Shown piece by piece: positions 25,435 through 34,221 of a stretch of 64,000 nucleotides of DNA; position 1 is the first letter of the stretch; every line of letters begins with the position of its first letter. A program made the translations under genes and the position numbers. This DNA is from Ahniella affigens (lineage in GTDB: Bacteria > Pseudomonadota > Gammaproteobacteria > Xanthomonadales > Ahniellaceae), in the NCBI RefSeq assembly GCF_003015185.1, contig NZ_CP027861.1, forward strand, positions 1-64,000, given 5' to 3'. A model generated the notes under the pieces. It made no database searches. It was not told the DNA's origin and saw nothing but the letters and a program-made list of their open reading frames with translations.

Positions 25435-26310
25435 TCAGTTGGGAATCGTTCTCTTCGCGAGTCTGCCGCGCTCACGGACCAGGAGAACTGCGGGGGGAGA
25501 TGGCGGATCGCTACGAAGGCAGACCTGGACGGCGACTCCCTTGAGATCGCGAGAGCCCAATAGGCGATCGTTTTCGCGATTCAGGGATTCTGATGCCTCG
25601 AACTTCAGGTGCTCGAAGCGCTGAATCAAAGCGGCCCACTCCTCGACTGATGCCCGCTTAGGCAACTGACCGATATCGTCTCGAATGGCCTCAAGAATCG
25701 ACGTGATCTCATATCCAACAGTTGCTGCGAGCTCGGCAGGCCAATCCGGCCGGCCGGTCGCAAAAGTGGCCAGCGCTTCCCCGTAAAAGCTGCTCAAAGC
25801 CTCCAAGCGATCACGGCAGGCTTGGGGACCCTCAACCGCTGTCGCGGAACGGAGGTCGGCACAGCATGCAGTGAGCACTTCATGGCGCACTGCCGGCGCG
25901 ATATGGGCAGGATCAGTGATGTCGATTCTGGCTTGGATCGAAAGGCGATCGAGCTCAACGGTCCTGATCAACGGCATCACAATGATTGGATGGCTGACCT
26001 CACCTCTCCGGACGACGGTGATGATCTTCGGAACCTCGCGATCAATGTCGAAATAGACCATCGGTATTGGTTCGCTCGCACTGGTCTCAGCTTGATGGCC
26101 GTAGACGTACTCCGCAGCATTCGACCATGCTTCCTGCGCGCCGCGAGCAACAGCGCCTCGGAGTCCGGCAACTTGCGGCGTGGTGGCCAGCGCGCCCGAG
26201 GCAAAGTGCAGCCTGATGAGCTGTTCAAAGACTTGGAAGGCATGAATCTGGCCTAGATAAAATGCAGCCGCCGGTGTCGCAGTGCTTGCCCTCTTTTTCC
26301 GTTCAGCCAT
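25435..26310 (-). CDS. Uncharacterised protein after the lytic transglycosylase
   Basis: A 291-residue soluble protein beginning MAERKKRASTATPAAAFYLGQIHAFQVFEQLIRLHFASG. Hydrophobic strands alternate with charged helices; no signal peptide, membrane helix or known motif. Nine bases separate it from the transglycosylase gene upstream, so it is in the operon driven by promoter module E. A 229-bp gap with no ORF separates it from the helicase downstream. Confidence 0.7.
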   Translation of the reverse strand: MAERKKRASTATPAAAFYLGQIHAFQVFEQLIRLHFASGALATTPQVAGLRGAVARGAQEAWSNAAEYVYGHQAETSASEPIPMVYFDIDREVPKIITVVRRGEVSHPIIVMPLIRTVELDRLSIQARIDITDPAHIAPAVRHEVLTACCADLRSATAVEGPQACRDRLEALSSFYGEALATFATGRPDWPAELAATVGYEITSILEAIRDDIGQLPKRASVEEWAALIQRFEHLKFEASESLNRENDRLLGSRDLKGVAVQVCLRSDPPSPPAVLLVRERGRLAKRTIPN

Positions 26311-26319
26311 TGTCAGCTC

Positions 26320-26844
26320 CTATCGGTCGCCTAGGGCTTGCTTAGCCTGCTTGCGTCTCGCGATTGCAGCCGCAATCTTGCGCAGATAGACAGACGCATA
26401 GGCTGGGCTCTTGGAGTGATACCGAGCGATGGCCTTCGCCGCATTGCCATCGCTGGCTCTGAGGTGGCGGATATAGAGCGAGACGGCCACGAATACGTTT
26501 CGGCAAGCTACATTGTCGCGAATGTCCTCTCGGGAGATGCCATAGCGCCCGAACTCAGCCAGATGGATCGAATTCACCTGCATCGGGCCGAGATCCTCCG
26601 TCCCATTGTCATTCTTGCGGACGGCACCTTCCCAGCCGCCCTCGACATCTCGGAGCAGATAGATTGGCAGCGGATCGATTTCGTACATGCTTGCGACAAC
26701 CACAATGCACTGATCGACTGAAAGTCGCGATCCGCTTGAAGCATCGCTGACACCGGTGAGCGACAACAAGAGAAGCATGAGCAGCGCCATCGGTGCCGAA
26801 AGCCTTGGTTCGCCTCGGTCCATTCGAGATCGCATTGTGCTCAT
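26320..26844 (-). CDS. Lytic transglycosylase (VirB1/SLT-like)
   Basis: Peptidoglycan-cleaving enzyme that opens the wall for pilus or secretion machinery. The ATG at 26844 overlaps the upstream stop by 4 bp. The N-terminus has a signal/anchor segment (LSAPMALLMLLLLSLTGVSDA). The SLT domain shows the catalytic Glu in LLRDVEGGWEG, the DLGPMQVN motif (GxMQxN in SLT family 1) and the AIARYHSKSPAYASVYLRKI segment. The longer frame from 27300 is read-through opposite real coding sequence. Its place behind a module-E promoter supports a role in conjugation or the thin pilus. Confidence 0.88.
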   Translation of the reverse strand: MSTMRSRMDRGEPRLSAPMALLMLLLLSLTGVSDASSGSRLSVDQCIVVVASMYEIDPLPIYLLRDVEGGWEGAVRKNDNGTEDLGPMQVNSIHLAEFGRYGISREDIRDNVACRNVFVAVSLYIRHLRASDGNAAKAIARYHSKSPAYASVYLRKIAAAIARRKQAKQALGDR

Positions 26845-28118
26845 GGCGTGCACCCCCCCTGACAACTGGAAGAGAACAGCCACCGACACTTGGCAAATGA
26901 GCAAGTGCTTGTGCCCGGGCTCGATGGCGATCCGAATACCACATTCAGGTAGTAAGTCGTCCCGGGTGTCAGTTTGCAATAGTTGCTTGGTGTTTGACCG
27001 GTGGTCCAGCCCATTCCGGATGCAGCTGTGCCGTCGCTTTTGCACTGGGCGGATGCAGGCGAGAAGTCGCCCGGGCAGGGAGAGATCGTGATGAGCAAGG
27101 GGGCACCAGAAGCACCAGGTTGTTCCCAGTTGATGGCGCCATATTTGTTTGACTGGCCTGTGGTGTCGATTTGAAAAGCGACATACTTGGAGCTGGAGAC
27201 CTCCAAGGTGCCGGTATCGCCAGGGTTGCCGCCGAAGCGCCCCATGAAGCTTCGATTGACTCCGTTGGCATCGAGCTGGCCAGGAGGAGCCGGATTCCAC
27301 ATGGTAGTGTCAACTACAGAGTTCCTGGGCCAGTCGGTGTTGGAGGCTGCCCAAAGATCTGTAGTGTCGATCGCCATCGTCGTCTGTCGAGAGCGATTGG
27401 ACGGTGGAAGATGGGTGCCAGTGCATGACGTTCCACCACCTCCCGAGCCACTGACGTTCACGCTTGCACTACTTGCCACAGAGCCCCCGGCACCCGTGCA
27501 GGTAAGTCGGAACACATAGGTACCCGCACTGGGTAGTGTCAGCACCGTTCCGATGCTGCTCGTTGCCATGGTGCTCATCCACCCAGACACGCTTGTGACA
27601 CCGGATGGCAGGGTCGTTCCGGACGTAGAGCACGTTGTTGCGTTCGCGGTTGCCCATGTCAACATCGTTTGCTGACCGGCAGAGATGCTCGCCGGCTGTG
27701 CAATCAGAGAGGTCGTGAATGTCGGCGCCGGCACTGTGATCGTCGGACACCAACCGTCGCCCGGAACACCGGCAGCTGCCTTTGCCGAAATGGTCCAGTT
27801 TCCAAAACCTGGGAACCATGATGGATTTTGTGCAGATGCCAGAGGAATGCGGTATCTGGCGCCATTCGGCAAGGCCAGGTAGACGCTCGGCGAAGTCATT
27901 GTCGGTGCCACCGTTGGACCTGTCGGGCACCAGCCGTCCCCGGGTGTCCCAGCGGTGGCGACGGGTGTCACTGTCACATCACCGGTACGGGAGTCGACGG
28001 TCGATGGACCGTTTGCGATGGCAATTGCGGCGGCGCCACCGCCGGCTTTGTTGATGGTGAGTGTTGCCGCCGAGCACGTGCCGGCGACCAGGCTCAAAAG
28101 CACCACAGCGATTTTCAC
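26841..28118 (-). CDS. Secreted two-repeat protein with Ig-like segment (candidate pilus or surface adhesin)
   Basis: A 425-residue exported protein: signal peptide MKIAVVLLSLVAGTCSAA, then two related repeats, each with PGDGWCP followed by a Thr/Pro-rich stretch. An Ig-like region with TWATANATTCSTSG and TYVFRLTCTGAGGSVASSASVNVSG follows, then a Gly/Ser linker. The C-terminal domain has paired cysteines (CPGDFSPASAQC, YCKLTPGTTYYLNVVFG, CSFAKCRWLFSSSCQGGC). The domain style recalls secreted adhesins, but I recognise no exact family. It is the first gene of the module-E operon and is coupled to the transglycosylase. Confidence 0.75.
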   Translation of the reverse strand: MKIAVVLLSLVAGTCSAATLTINKAGGGAAAIAIANGPSTVDSRTGDVTVTPVATAGTPGDGWCPTGPTVAPTMTSPSVYLALPNGARYRIPLASAQNPSWFPGFGNWTISAKAAAGVPGDGWCPTITVPAPTFTTSLIAQPASISAGQQTMLTWATANATTCSTSGTTLPSGVTSVSGWMSTMATSSIGTVLTLPSAGTYVFRLTCTGAGGSVASSASVNVSGSGGGGTSCTGTHLPPSNRSRQTTMAIDTTDLWAASNTDWPRNSVVDTTMWNPAPPGQLDANGVNRSFMGRFGGNPGDTGTLEVSSSKYVAFQIDTTGQSNKYGAINWEQPGASGAPLLITISPCPGDFSPASAQCKSDGTAASGMGWTTGQTPSNYCKLTPGTTYYLNVVFGSPSSPGTSTCSFAKCRWLFSSSCQGGCTP

Positions 28119-28144
28119 GTGAAAGCCCTCTTTTCAGTACCGAA

Positions 28145-28198
28145 AGGCTATTGGCTTGAGTTCCACAGGTTCCCGTGAAAAAGGGCGTTTTTTTCCAG
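28145..28198 (-). promoter_or_regulatory. Promoter module E for the secreted protein-transglycosylase operon
   Basis: Minus strand: TTTTCACG (28174-28181), 9-bp spacer, degenerate distal half, GGGAA in the GGGAG position, 19 nt, -10 TAGCCT (28145-28150). Predicted start near 28138, 20 nt before the ATG. Confidence 0.72.
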
Positions 28199-28283
28199 CT
28201 TTCATGCGCTCGGCTGCGCTGAATTTGCCGACAGCCGGCCACCGTGGTGACTAGTAGAACCCCCATGACTGGTATTTCCCCTG

Positions 28284-30104
28284 ATGGCTGCCAATCCCAA
28301 CAATGTCCAACCACCCTCCCCTGCGATCCGGCTCCGAAGTCGGGACAGCCAGGTCGAAGCGCTCGCGCAAGAGGAAGGCTTCTCGCGATTTCAAGCTGCG
28401 CTGATCGCTGGTCGGGTCGGAATCAAGGAGGTTGCCGCCGCTGGCTCTGTTGAACGCCTCGTTCGACCATCGCTCAGCCAACTGGAGCGTCCCACCGGGA
28501 TGCCCGACATTCGCCAGGCAGCAGAGCGGATCGCGAAAGCCATCCACCAGGGCGAACTCATTGCGATTGCCTCTGATCACGATGCTGATGGGGTCACCGG
28601 GCAATGCGTGGTCTGGTCTTTCTTGGTCCGGGTATTTGGTGTTCCGGCGCACAATGTGATGCCGCTTACTACGCATCGGCTGCAGGAGGGCTACGGCGTG
28701 TCTCGCCACTTCGTCGCGAGGCTTCTGGGTGCAGAGCGGATACCGAGCCTGCTGATCACCGTCGATCAAGGAACGTCAGATGAAGCTCAGATTCAACAGT
28801 TGCGAAACGCAGGCGTTGACGTCATCGTGAGCGATCACCATGGGTGCCCTGCTGCCGGCCCCCCGGGGTCGGCCGTGGCCACCGTGAATCCGACACGCGC
28901 TGATAGCCGATACGATCCGACCGTGGCGGGATGCTATGTCGCATGGCTCTTGATGACCCAGGTGGCTTCTCTTCTTCGAGAGGCCGGTTGGCCCCTGTCG
29001 CAGGGAGAAGATGCAAAGTCATTGCTCGACTTTGTGGCACTGGGTACGACCGTCGACTGTGTCTCTTTGGCGTCTGTGAACAACCGCGCCGTAGTTCGCG
29101 CCGGCTTGCGGCAGATTGCTGCAGCGCCGAGGCAAGCATGGAGAGCGTTCTCAGAAGTGATCCAACCTGATCCTGGTCGCCGATCGCCTTGGCTATCTTC
29201 TGATCTCTCGTTCATGGTGGGCCCGCGCATTAACGCGCGTGGACGTGTTGATGAGGCAATGGCCGGTGTCCATGCTCTGCTGTCGGAGTCAGCCGAATCC
29301 GCGCGCCACTGGGTCTCGGAGCTCGACACGGCGAACCAAGAGCGAAAGGCTATCGAGGCGGAGTTAAACGCGGTCGCGTTCGTACAGGCTAACCAGCTCA
29401 GCAAACTCCATCGAGTGGGATTCGTCATCGTGCTTGAGCAGGGCCACGTGGGCGTCCACGGGATCACGGCAAGCCGCGTTGTGGAGGCTTTCGGGCGACC
29501 GACGATTTGCTGTTCCCCTCGGCCGGACGATCCTTTGCTGCTGAGTGGCAGTTGTAGGTCGGTGCCAGGCGTCGACATCAAGAATCTCCTGGACACGATC
29601 CAGGAACGGCATAGCTGCTTAGTCAAGCATGGTGGCCACCCCGGGGCTGCTGGCCTCACGCTTGAGCGGACGCGGCTGGCGGAATTCGCTGATGCCTTTA
29701 ATGCCGAGGTGGCGCGCCGACAGGCTTGGCCAGGGGTCGAGCTGGGTCCGGTCGTGTGGGTTGACGGACCCTGGCCACGGTCGATGACGCTCCGCTCAGA
29801 ATTGGTCGACCTGGAACCGTTTGGACGCGGGTTTCCGGCGCCTATCTTCCAGGGTGACTATGCAATCGACAAGGTAAAGGAGATGGGGGACGGTACCCAC
29901 CTGCGGCTGAGCCTTTCTGATGCGCGCGGAGCGCAAGGCGCCGTCTGGTTTGGCGCCCGAACTAAGGACGATGTCAAGCACGGTCGGCTCGCCGTTCCAA
30001 GCGCAGGCAGGGTTCTGGCCAAGCCGCTGTTTGGTCGTTACGCGGGCATGGATCGTTGTGAGATGCAGGTGGTTCGCTTGATGCCAAGCGCCGCCCACCT
30101 TTAG
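28284..30104 (+). CDS. RecJ-like DHH-family single-strand exonuclease
   Basis: The protein carries the DHH phosphoesterase motifs of RecJ: DHDADGVTG (98-106), TVDQGTSD (159-166), SDHHGCPAAGPP (183-194, the DHH motif), then VGPRINARGR. The DHHA1-type domain has KHGGHPGAAGLTL (the GGH motif), and an OB-like C-terminal part includes LEPFGRGFPAP. At 606 residues it is close to chromosomal RecJ. All metal-binding residues appear intact. It is on the plus strand, divergent from the module-E operon, and no module precedes it. A role in plasmid repair or entry is inference. Confidence 0.88.
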   Translation: MAANPNNVQPPSPAIRLRSRDSQVEALAQEEGFSRFQAALIAGRVGIKEVAAAGSVERLVRPSLSQLERPTGMPDIRQAAERIAKAIHQGELIAIASDHDADGVTGQCVVWSFLVRVFGVPAHNVMPLTTHRLQEGYGVSRHFVARLLGAERIPSLLITVDQGTSDEAQIQQLRNAGVDVIVSDHHGCPAAGPPGSAVATVNPTRADSRYDPTVAGCYVAWLLMTQVASLLREAGWPLSQGEDAKSLLDFVALGTTVDCVSLASVNNRAVVRAGLRQIAAAPRQAWRAFSEVIQPDPGRRSPWLSSDLSFMVGPRINARGRVDEAMAGVHALLSESAESARHWVSELDTANQERKAIEAELNAVAFVQANQLSKLHRVGFVIVLEQGHVGVHGITASRVVEAFGRPTICCSPRPDDPLLLSGSCRSVPGVDIKNLLDTIQERHSCLVKHGGHPGAAGLTLERTRLAEFADAFNAEVARRQAWPGVELGPVVWVDGPWPRSMTLRSELVDLEPFGRGFPAPIFQGDYAIDKVKEMGDGTHLRLSLSDARGAQGAVWFGARTKDDVKHGRLAVPSAGRVLAKPLFGRYAGMDRCEMQVVRLMPSAAHL

Positions 30105-30124
30105 GCCGCTGAAACTCGGTGACC

Positions 30125-30159
30125 AGGCCGTGTCACGGCCTACTTTCAGGCTCTGAAAG
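30125..30159 (+). terminator. Two adjacent perfect hairpins after recJ-like gene
   Basis: AGGCCGTG-T-CACGGCCT (30125-30141) is followed at once by CTTTCAG-GCT-CTGAAAG (30143-30159). They lie 20 bp past the stop. There is no long T-tract, so termination is likely but not certain; the second could be an operator for the next gene. Confidence 0.45.
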
Positions 30160-30291
30160 GCGAAAGCAGACTCGAAGCTGATTAAAGCCTACGTAACATG
30201 CCAATTAGGCGTTCCGAGCAAAAAACGCACACGCTGGTCGCACGCTGCTGGTCGCTTCCCGTAACATAGAATGGCCGTACGGGGAGGACCT

Positions 30292-31683
30292 ATGTCAGCT
30301 CGCAAGCGATTCGAACGGGCCGGTGCCGTATTGTTTACTGGAGCCGTGACATGGATGGGGTTGCTCTCTGGGAACGCCAGGTTTTGGTGGGTCTTCCCTA
30401 TTCTCGCGCTGTTCCTGGCCATATGGGCTGTCTTCCAATGGAGAGGTGATCGGTACACCGCGATTTTGCACCTCGCCAATGTAGCGCTATGCATCGCTGC
30501 TGCGTTCTTGCAGTATGGGTGGCACCAGGAGGAAGTTCGAAAGGAGCACGAGACTGAGACGCGCGCCGCTGACATAGACAGTACTTTAGACCTGCTTGTG
30601 AGCAAGCAGGACGCTGTTCAGAAGGAAATCGAAGGCGAAGGAGAGGCAACTCGGAAGCACATAGACGGCGTCGTGGCGTCATTGAGTCAGTCAGTCTCGG
30701 AGAGAATCGACAAGCTCTCCTCTGATATCCGCGCTGACCGCAAAATAAAGACACAAGCAAACGTGGCCGCAGTAAGAGAGGCACTCGCGACAGCGGAAGC
30801 TCGTGATCAGAGTGTCACGAATGGCGAGACTGCCTCAGACACTAGGCTTCCAGCTGCCGGCGCGAAACAGGTATCTCCAAGGCCGAGGAGCCACGAGGAG
30901 ATGTTGATCCGAAGGTCACTCGCGACTATAGAAGCAGATCCAGACCCAAAAGACGTGCTGGTTGCGGAACGGCTGTATCGACTGTCGCTTCAAGCCCTGT
31001 CGCGAGCCCAGTTCTTTGCGGGGCTTGGGGGTGGAGGCGATCCCGTACCTGGCGGTCTCGAGATCGGGTGGTTACCTAACCGCGAGTTTGCACTGTCACC
31101 CCCGCATTGCTCTGGACAGGTTGGTGATCGGTTTCAGTTGGTTCCCGAAATTATCGGTGACCTTTATGGGGAAGCAGAAAGCGGATCGCGGCTAACTCTC
31201 CTCAGGTCTCACGGTCCGGTCTTAGTCAATATCGGGGGCATTCTGTACCACATGCAAGTGGGCGACAAGATTGAAACAGCTGCGACTCGCGCGGTACTTG
31301 TCGTGCCCGCTTCACCGGGAGATGTACTGATGCATCGGCGACCCATGCGCGATTCGGGGGCCGATCCCGAGCCACAAGAGTTGATCTGGATTAGGGTCAC
31401 TTGCAACACTTATCCGCGAGTGGCATTTCCGAACGGCCCATTGGAACTGACCTTGTATCTCGATGCGGGTACTACCACTCATGCATTCCAAGAGCAGCGG
31501 CGGCGGCTGAACGGATGCGCTGCTGTAATGCCGGATCAAAGCGGGGGAATCTTTCAACCCTTTATTGATGGTGGATGGGAATGCCGAGGGGCACCCCACA
31601 TGACGCAGCAGTTAGTTGACTGCCCTGCTGCCCCACCGGAACGGCGTTGGGAGCGGATTTCCATCATTTGCGGTCGACGATAA
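30292..31683 (+). CDS. Uncharacterised membrane protein with coiled coil
   Basis: Starting at the ATG at 30292 (GGGGAGGA upstream), the protein has two or three N-terminal membrane helices (GAVLFTGAVTWMGLLSG, WWVFPILALFLAIWAVF, ILHLANVALCIAAAFL). A long charged coiled-coil region follows (SKQDAVQKEIEGEGEATRKHIDGVVASLSQSVSERIDKLSS). The C-terminal domain of about 250 residues is beta-rich (SRLTLLRSHGPVLVNIGGILYHMQVGDKIE). No family recognised. It lacks the shared promoter module and stands alone on the plus strand. Confidence 0.68.
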   Translation: MSARKRFERAGAVLFTGAVTWMGLLSGNARFWWVFPILALFLAIWAVFQWRGDRYTAILHLANVALCIAAAFLQYGWHQEEVRKEHETETRAADIDSTLDLLVSKQDAVQKEIEGEGEATRKHIDGVVASLSQSVSERIDKLSSDIRADRKIKTQANVAAVREALATAEARDQSVTNGETASDTRLPAAGAKQVSPRPRSHEEMLIRRSLATIEADPDPKDVLVAERLYRLSLQALSRAQFFAGLGGGGDPVPGGLEIGWLPNREFALSPPHCSGQVGDRFQLVPEIIGDLYGEAESGSRLTLLRSHGPVLVNIGGILYHMQVGDKIETAATRAVLVVPASPGDVLMHRRPMRDSGADPEPQELIWIRVTCNTYPRVAFPNGPLELTLYLDAGTTTHAFQEQRRRLNGCAAVMPDQSGGIFQPFIDGGWECRGAPHMTQQLVDCPAAPPERRWERISIICGRR

Positions 31684-31707
31684 CAACTTAACCGGCCCTA
31701 GCGCTGT

Positions 31708-32554
31708 TCAAGCAAACAGAAGACTAATCACAGAAATAACGTGACAGTCGTCCATGCGTTCAACAGCGCAACCGCCCGCGGGTAAGCATAGGAAGGTGTC
31801 CCCGGACTGGAACGCCTCTGCAATGCCATGAGTCCGGTAGGTGGTGTCACGCTTCGTCAAAAATTGGCATGCCCTCTGTGGGTGTACTGACAGGCGCATC
31901 TGCGGCCTTACCGCGTGCGTCGCTTCCGCCAGATGCCCGTAGAAGGCGGGGAAGAAACTGCGAAACGTGGCAATCGTCGGCTGTCTCGCTGACGGGAGCA
32001 ATGCAGTACGCAGGCACACACAGGAGTTTGACGAAGGTACTGACCGTACCGTGCGCACAACCGCAGGCATCGCGTCAATGCTCTCTATGTTGATCGGCAG
32101 TGGCGGCATCCATCGCAACTCGCGATGCTGCTCCGATGGCGCGACGGAAGACCCATCGTCTCGCTTACGCCGGCCAGACAACACTGTGTGCCAATGCGCC
32201 CGCCGCACATGGGGGCGCATGGTGCACCCAGTTGGAACTGGGTCGCCACCGGCTTGCTCGCGCTGATACGCAGCGCGCAAGGCGGCGCCGATGCGCACAC
32301 CGACATCCCATTCCTTCGGACCATCCGCCTCGAACATGCGCCAACCGTGACGGCGAGTGCGGGTCGGAATCGGGTTCGCTGGCGCGCCTACAACGCCGCG
32401 GCGTGTGATGTCGGGCGCCTCTGTACACAGGTAGAGCAACAGCGAGATGATGGGCGGTATCGTCCTTTGCACTTCATCGGCCCAGTCGAGCCTCGGCAGG
32501 GTCTGCGCATTGCCTCGCGAATAGGCGTCTCGCCACTCCGCGACGGTGGCCGCG
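31708..32554 (-). pseudogene. AcrVA2-family-like gene, 5' end removed by IS21 remnant
   Basis: The frame carries the C-terminal signature of the AcrVA2-like family: LLLYLCTEAPDIT, then WDVGVRIGAALRAAYQ, RPHVRRAHWHTVLSG and LRWMPPLPINI. AcrVA2 has LCVAEPDIT and RPHIRRGHWHGYWQG in the same order. The ORF stays open upstream through VAEWRDAYSRG to the IS21 terminal repeat at 32555, so the N-terminal part (roughly half of a 300-residue protein) is missing. Downstream the frame runs on about 90 residues into unrelated DNA. AcrVA2 itself blocks type V-A CRISPR by destabilising cas12a mRNA; whether this fragment retains activity is doubtful. Confidence 0.65.
31724..31835 (-). pseudogene. Fragment paralogous to the 3' end of the gene at 35044-35454
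   Basis: The stretch at about 31755-31835 is closely similar to 35092-35172. Read in the matching frame it gives PTGLMALQRRSSP and YPRAVALLNAWTT, against ATGLLALQSRSSP and DPRAVALLNAWAV in the intact gene. An in-frame stop lies just upstream, so only about 40 codons survive. It overlaps, in another frame, the tail of the AcrVA2-like ORF. Confidence 0.6.
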
Positions 32555-32945
32555 TGTTAGCGCCAGTTGGAAAATGACCCACCTGGGTATACGGCGGAGG
32601 CTTCCCATGAGACGGAAGCGCCGATGTTGAGTCAGGAGGAATCAGTGGAGATTGAGGTGTTGTTGAAGCAAGGGATGGGGGTTCGGGAAGTGGCGCGGCG
32701 CTGCGGTGTATCCCGGAACACCGTTCGTCGGGTGCGCGAGGAGGGCTCTGGTCGGCGGTATCAGCGAGAGGCGCGTGTGAGCAAACTGGCGCCGTACTTG
32801 GACTACATTCGGGATCGGTTGGCGGCGGCTGCCCCGGACTGGATTCCGGCCTCGGTGATGCTGCGTGAGATCAAGGCGCAGGGCTATAGCGGCTCGCACT
32901 CGATACTACGGGCACACATGGCAGTCATGCGCCCGGCGCACTTGG
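32555..32945 (+). mobile_element. IS21-family remnant (left end and istA 5' part)
   Basis: The element begins TGTTAGCGCCAGTTGG at 32555, the IS21-type terminus, with a GGAAAATGACCC box next to it. The 5' third of istA follows. No istB or right end was found nearby, so most of the element is deleted. It interrupts an AcrVA2-like gene on the other strand. Confidence 0.7.
32624..32945 (+). pseudogene. istA: Truncated IstA transposase (IS21 family)
   Basis: The ATG at 32624 begins MLSQEESVEIEVLLKQGMGVREVARRCGVSRNTVRRVRE, the IstA helix-turn-helix. RDRLAAAAPDWIPASVMLREIKAQGYSGSHSILR follows, the second DNA-binding region. Similarity stops near MRPA (about 32940), before the DDE catalytic core. 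The frame then continues to 33172 through unrelated sequence, so the product cannot transpose. Confidence 0.8.
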
Positions 32946-33030
32946 TCGATCAGGTTCCCCAGGTCGGGGATTCGCTTCGAGAGCGACAGCCGATGCTCGC
33001 GCCCTCGGTGAGACCGTCGGTCGAATTGGG

Positions 33031-33243
33031 TCACACTCCCTCCCAGTCAATGCGAATCTCATCGTCCAACCAGACTGCATTCCAACCCGCTGGCGAGGCT
33101 TGCTTGATCTCGGCCAGGAGTCGATCGCGGTGCTCATTCGAATCAGATCCTGACGAGGTGGCCCCATCGTAGGAATCTGCGCTCAGGGCATAGTCGCTGA
33201 TGCGAAGTCTGCCTGGTGCATCGATTGTAACCTCAGCGACCAA
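33031..33243 (-). CDS. Small uncharacterised protein (70 aa)
   Basis: A short acidic product ending AGWNAVWLDDEIRIDWEGV, starting at a TTG (33243) directly after the stop of the acidic 213-residue gene upstream. The close spacing and shared acidic character suggest co-translation. No family recognised; a chance frame is possible. Confidence 0.45.
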   Translation of the reverse strand: MVAEVTIDAPGRLRISDYALSADSYDGATSSGSDSNEHRDRLLAEIKQASPAGWNAVWLDDEIRIDWEGV

Positions 33244-33246
33244 AGC

Positions 33247-33888
33247 CTAGGCCTCGACGCAGACCTCATCTCGGAGGCCCTGCACGTAGTCCCGCGACGC
33301 CTGGTCTGCATCCTTGTACTCGGTTGACGTTAGCCCCTGTTCGCCGTCTTCAGGGTCTTGCGCCCAGGTATCTGTGATTTGGTAAACGCCACAGTGACGG
33401 CAGATCTCTTTCGCGACCACGCCGCCGCCATGGCCCCAAACGCCAGGATTTTCTCTGAGTCCGCCAAGAACCGAGTATGGCGTGACCCACTCATGTACTT
33501 TTCCGTCCTCACACTCTGGCACCTCTGGCTCAATCTCGATCTTGTGTTGATCCTCCTCGTCGCGCTCATTGATGACCTCACATAGCTGCGAGACGTCGAA
33601 AGCCCGGCGCCATACGCAGACTTTGACCCATGTCGTCTTGGAGCGGTCGTTACCCCAATCGCCGTCACTGACGTACTCCTCAGCGGCCTCGCGTCCCGAC
33701 TTTGCGTCCTCATATTCGACTTCAGCATTTCCATCGTCCGCTACCCAGCCGGGCAGTACGACGCGGATCGAGCCGTCCGTCGTTTCAGTGATTTCGAGGC
33801 TATCGAAATCGACATCGTCAGGCAGCTCTGCATACAGCTTGCCAAGACGCTGCAGCATTTCCCCATCGAGCTCAAGCGTGATACTCAT
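33247..33888 (-). CDS. Uncharacterised acidic protein
   Basis: From the ATG at 33888 (GGAGATGGGAA upstream), a strongly acidic protein of 213 residues: MSITLELDGEMLQRLGKLYAELPDDVDFDSLEITETTDGS. A possible metal site lies near residue 175 (EICRHCGVYQI). Very acidic, DNA-mimic-like proteins are common in plasmid leading regions as anti-restriction factors, but no ArdA or ArdB motif is seen, so no function is claimed. Confidence 0.65.
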   Translation of the reverse strand: MSITLELDGEMLQRLGKLYAELPDDVDFDSLEITETTDGSIRVVLPGWVADDGNAEVEYEDAKSGREAAEEYVSDGDWGNDRSKTTWVKVCVWRRAFDVSQLCEVINERDEEDQHKIEIEPEVPECEDGKVHEWVTPYSVLGGLRENPGVWGHGGGVVAKEICRHCGVYQITDTWAQDPEDGEQGLTSTEYKDADQASRDYVQGLRDEVCVEA

Positions 33889-34221
33889 TTCCCATCTCCA
33901 GTAGAGGCTTGCCGGCAACTCACCGCCGGTGGGTGTGAAGGACATTTTAGTTTGTCAAAGCACAAGGCCACACAGCGCGCTTACGCGATACTCCGCGACC
34001 CCCAGAGTATCCCCTTTGACCCCGCTGCCAAGTTCGAAGCCCTTCGAGGTCTGACCCTAACCCCACGGCGACCGGTTCGTTCGGGTGTTGCAGGGTGAGT
34101 TCACAGGCGGGAGTTGGGGAGCTTGCTCTGCGGACCCGCGGCGAGCCACAGGTCAGTGCGGAATTGACGCCAGTGACCAGGAGGAGAATGCTTAAGCGCA
34201 TCACTCCCCAGTGTGGCCACT
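33889..34221. other. Intergenic stretch, no gene supported
   Basis: About 330 bp between the acidic protein gene and the next minus-strand gene. An 85-codon minus-strand frame exists, but its composition (runs of Arg/Gly/Pro, no ribosome-binding site) is not gene-like. No promoter module or clear repeat was found. Confidence 0.5.

Noticed and set aside
26320-27300. 326-codon frame for the transglycosylase
   Set aside because: The first 152 codons lie inside the upstream secreted-protein gene in another frame; the ATG at 26844 with ATGA overlap begins the real gene.
32945-33172. Continuation of the IstA frame as part of a functional transposase
   Set aside because: IS21 similarity ends near 32940; the rest lies over unrelated DNA and the DDE domain is absent.
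33947-34204. 85-codon minus-strand ORF
   Set aside because: Low-complexity Arg/Gly-rich product, no ribosome-binding site, not coupled to neighbours.
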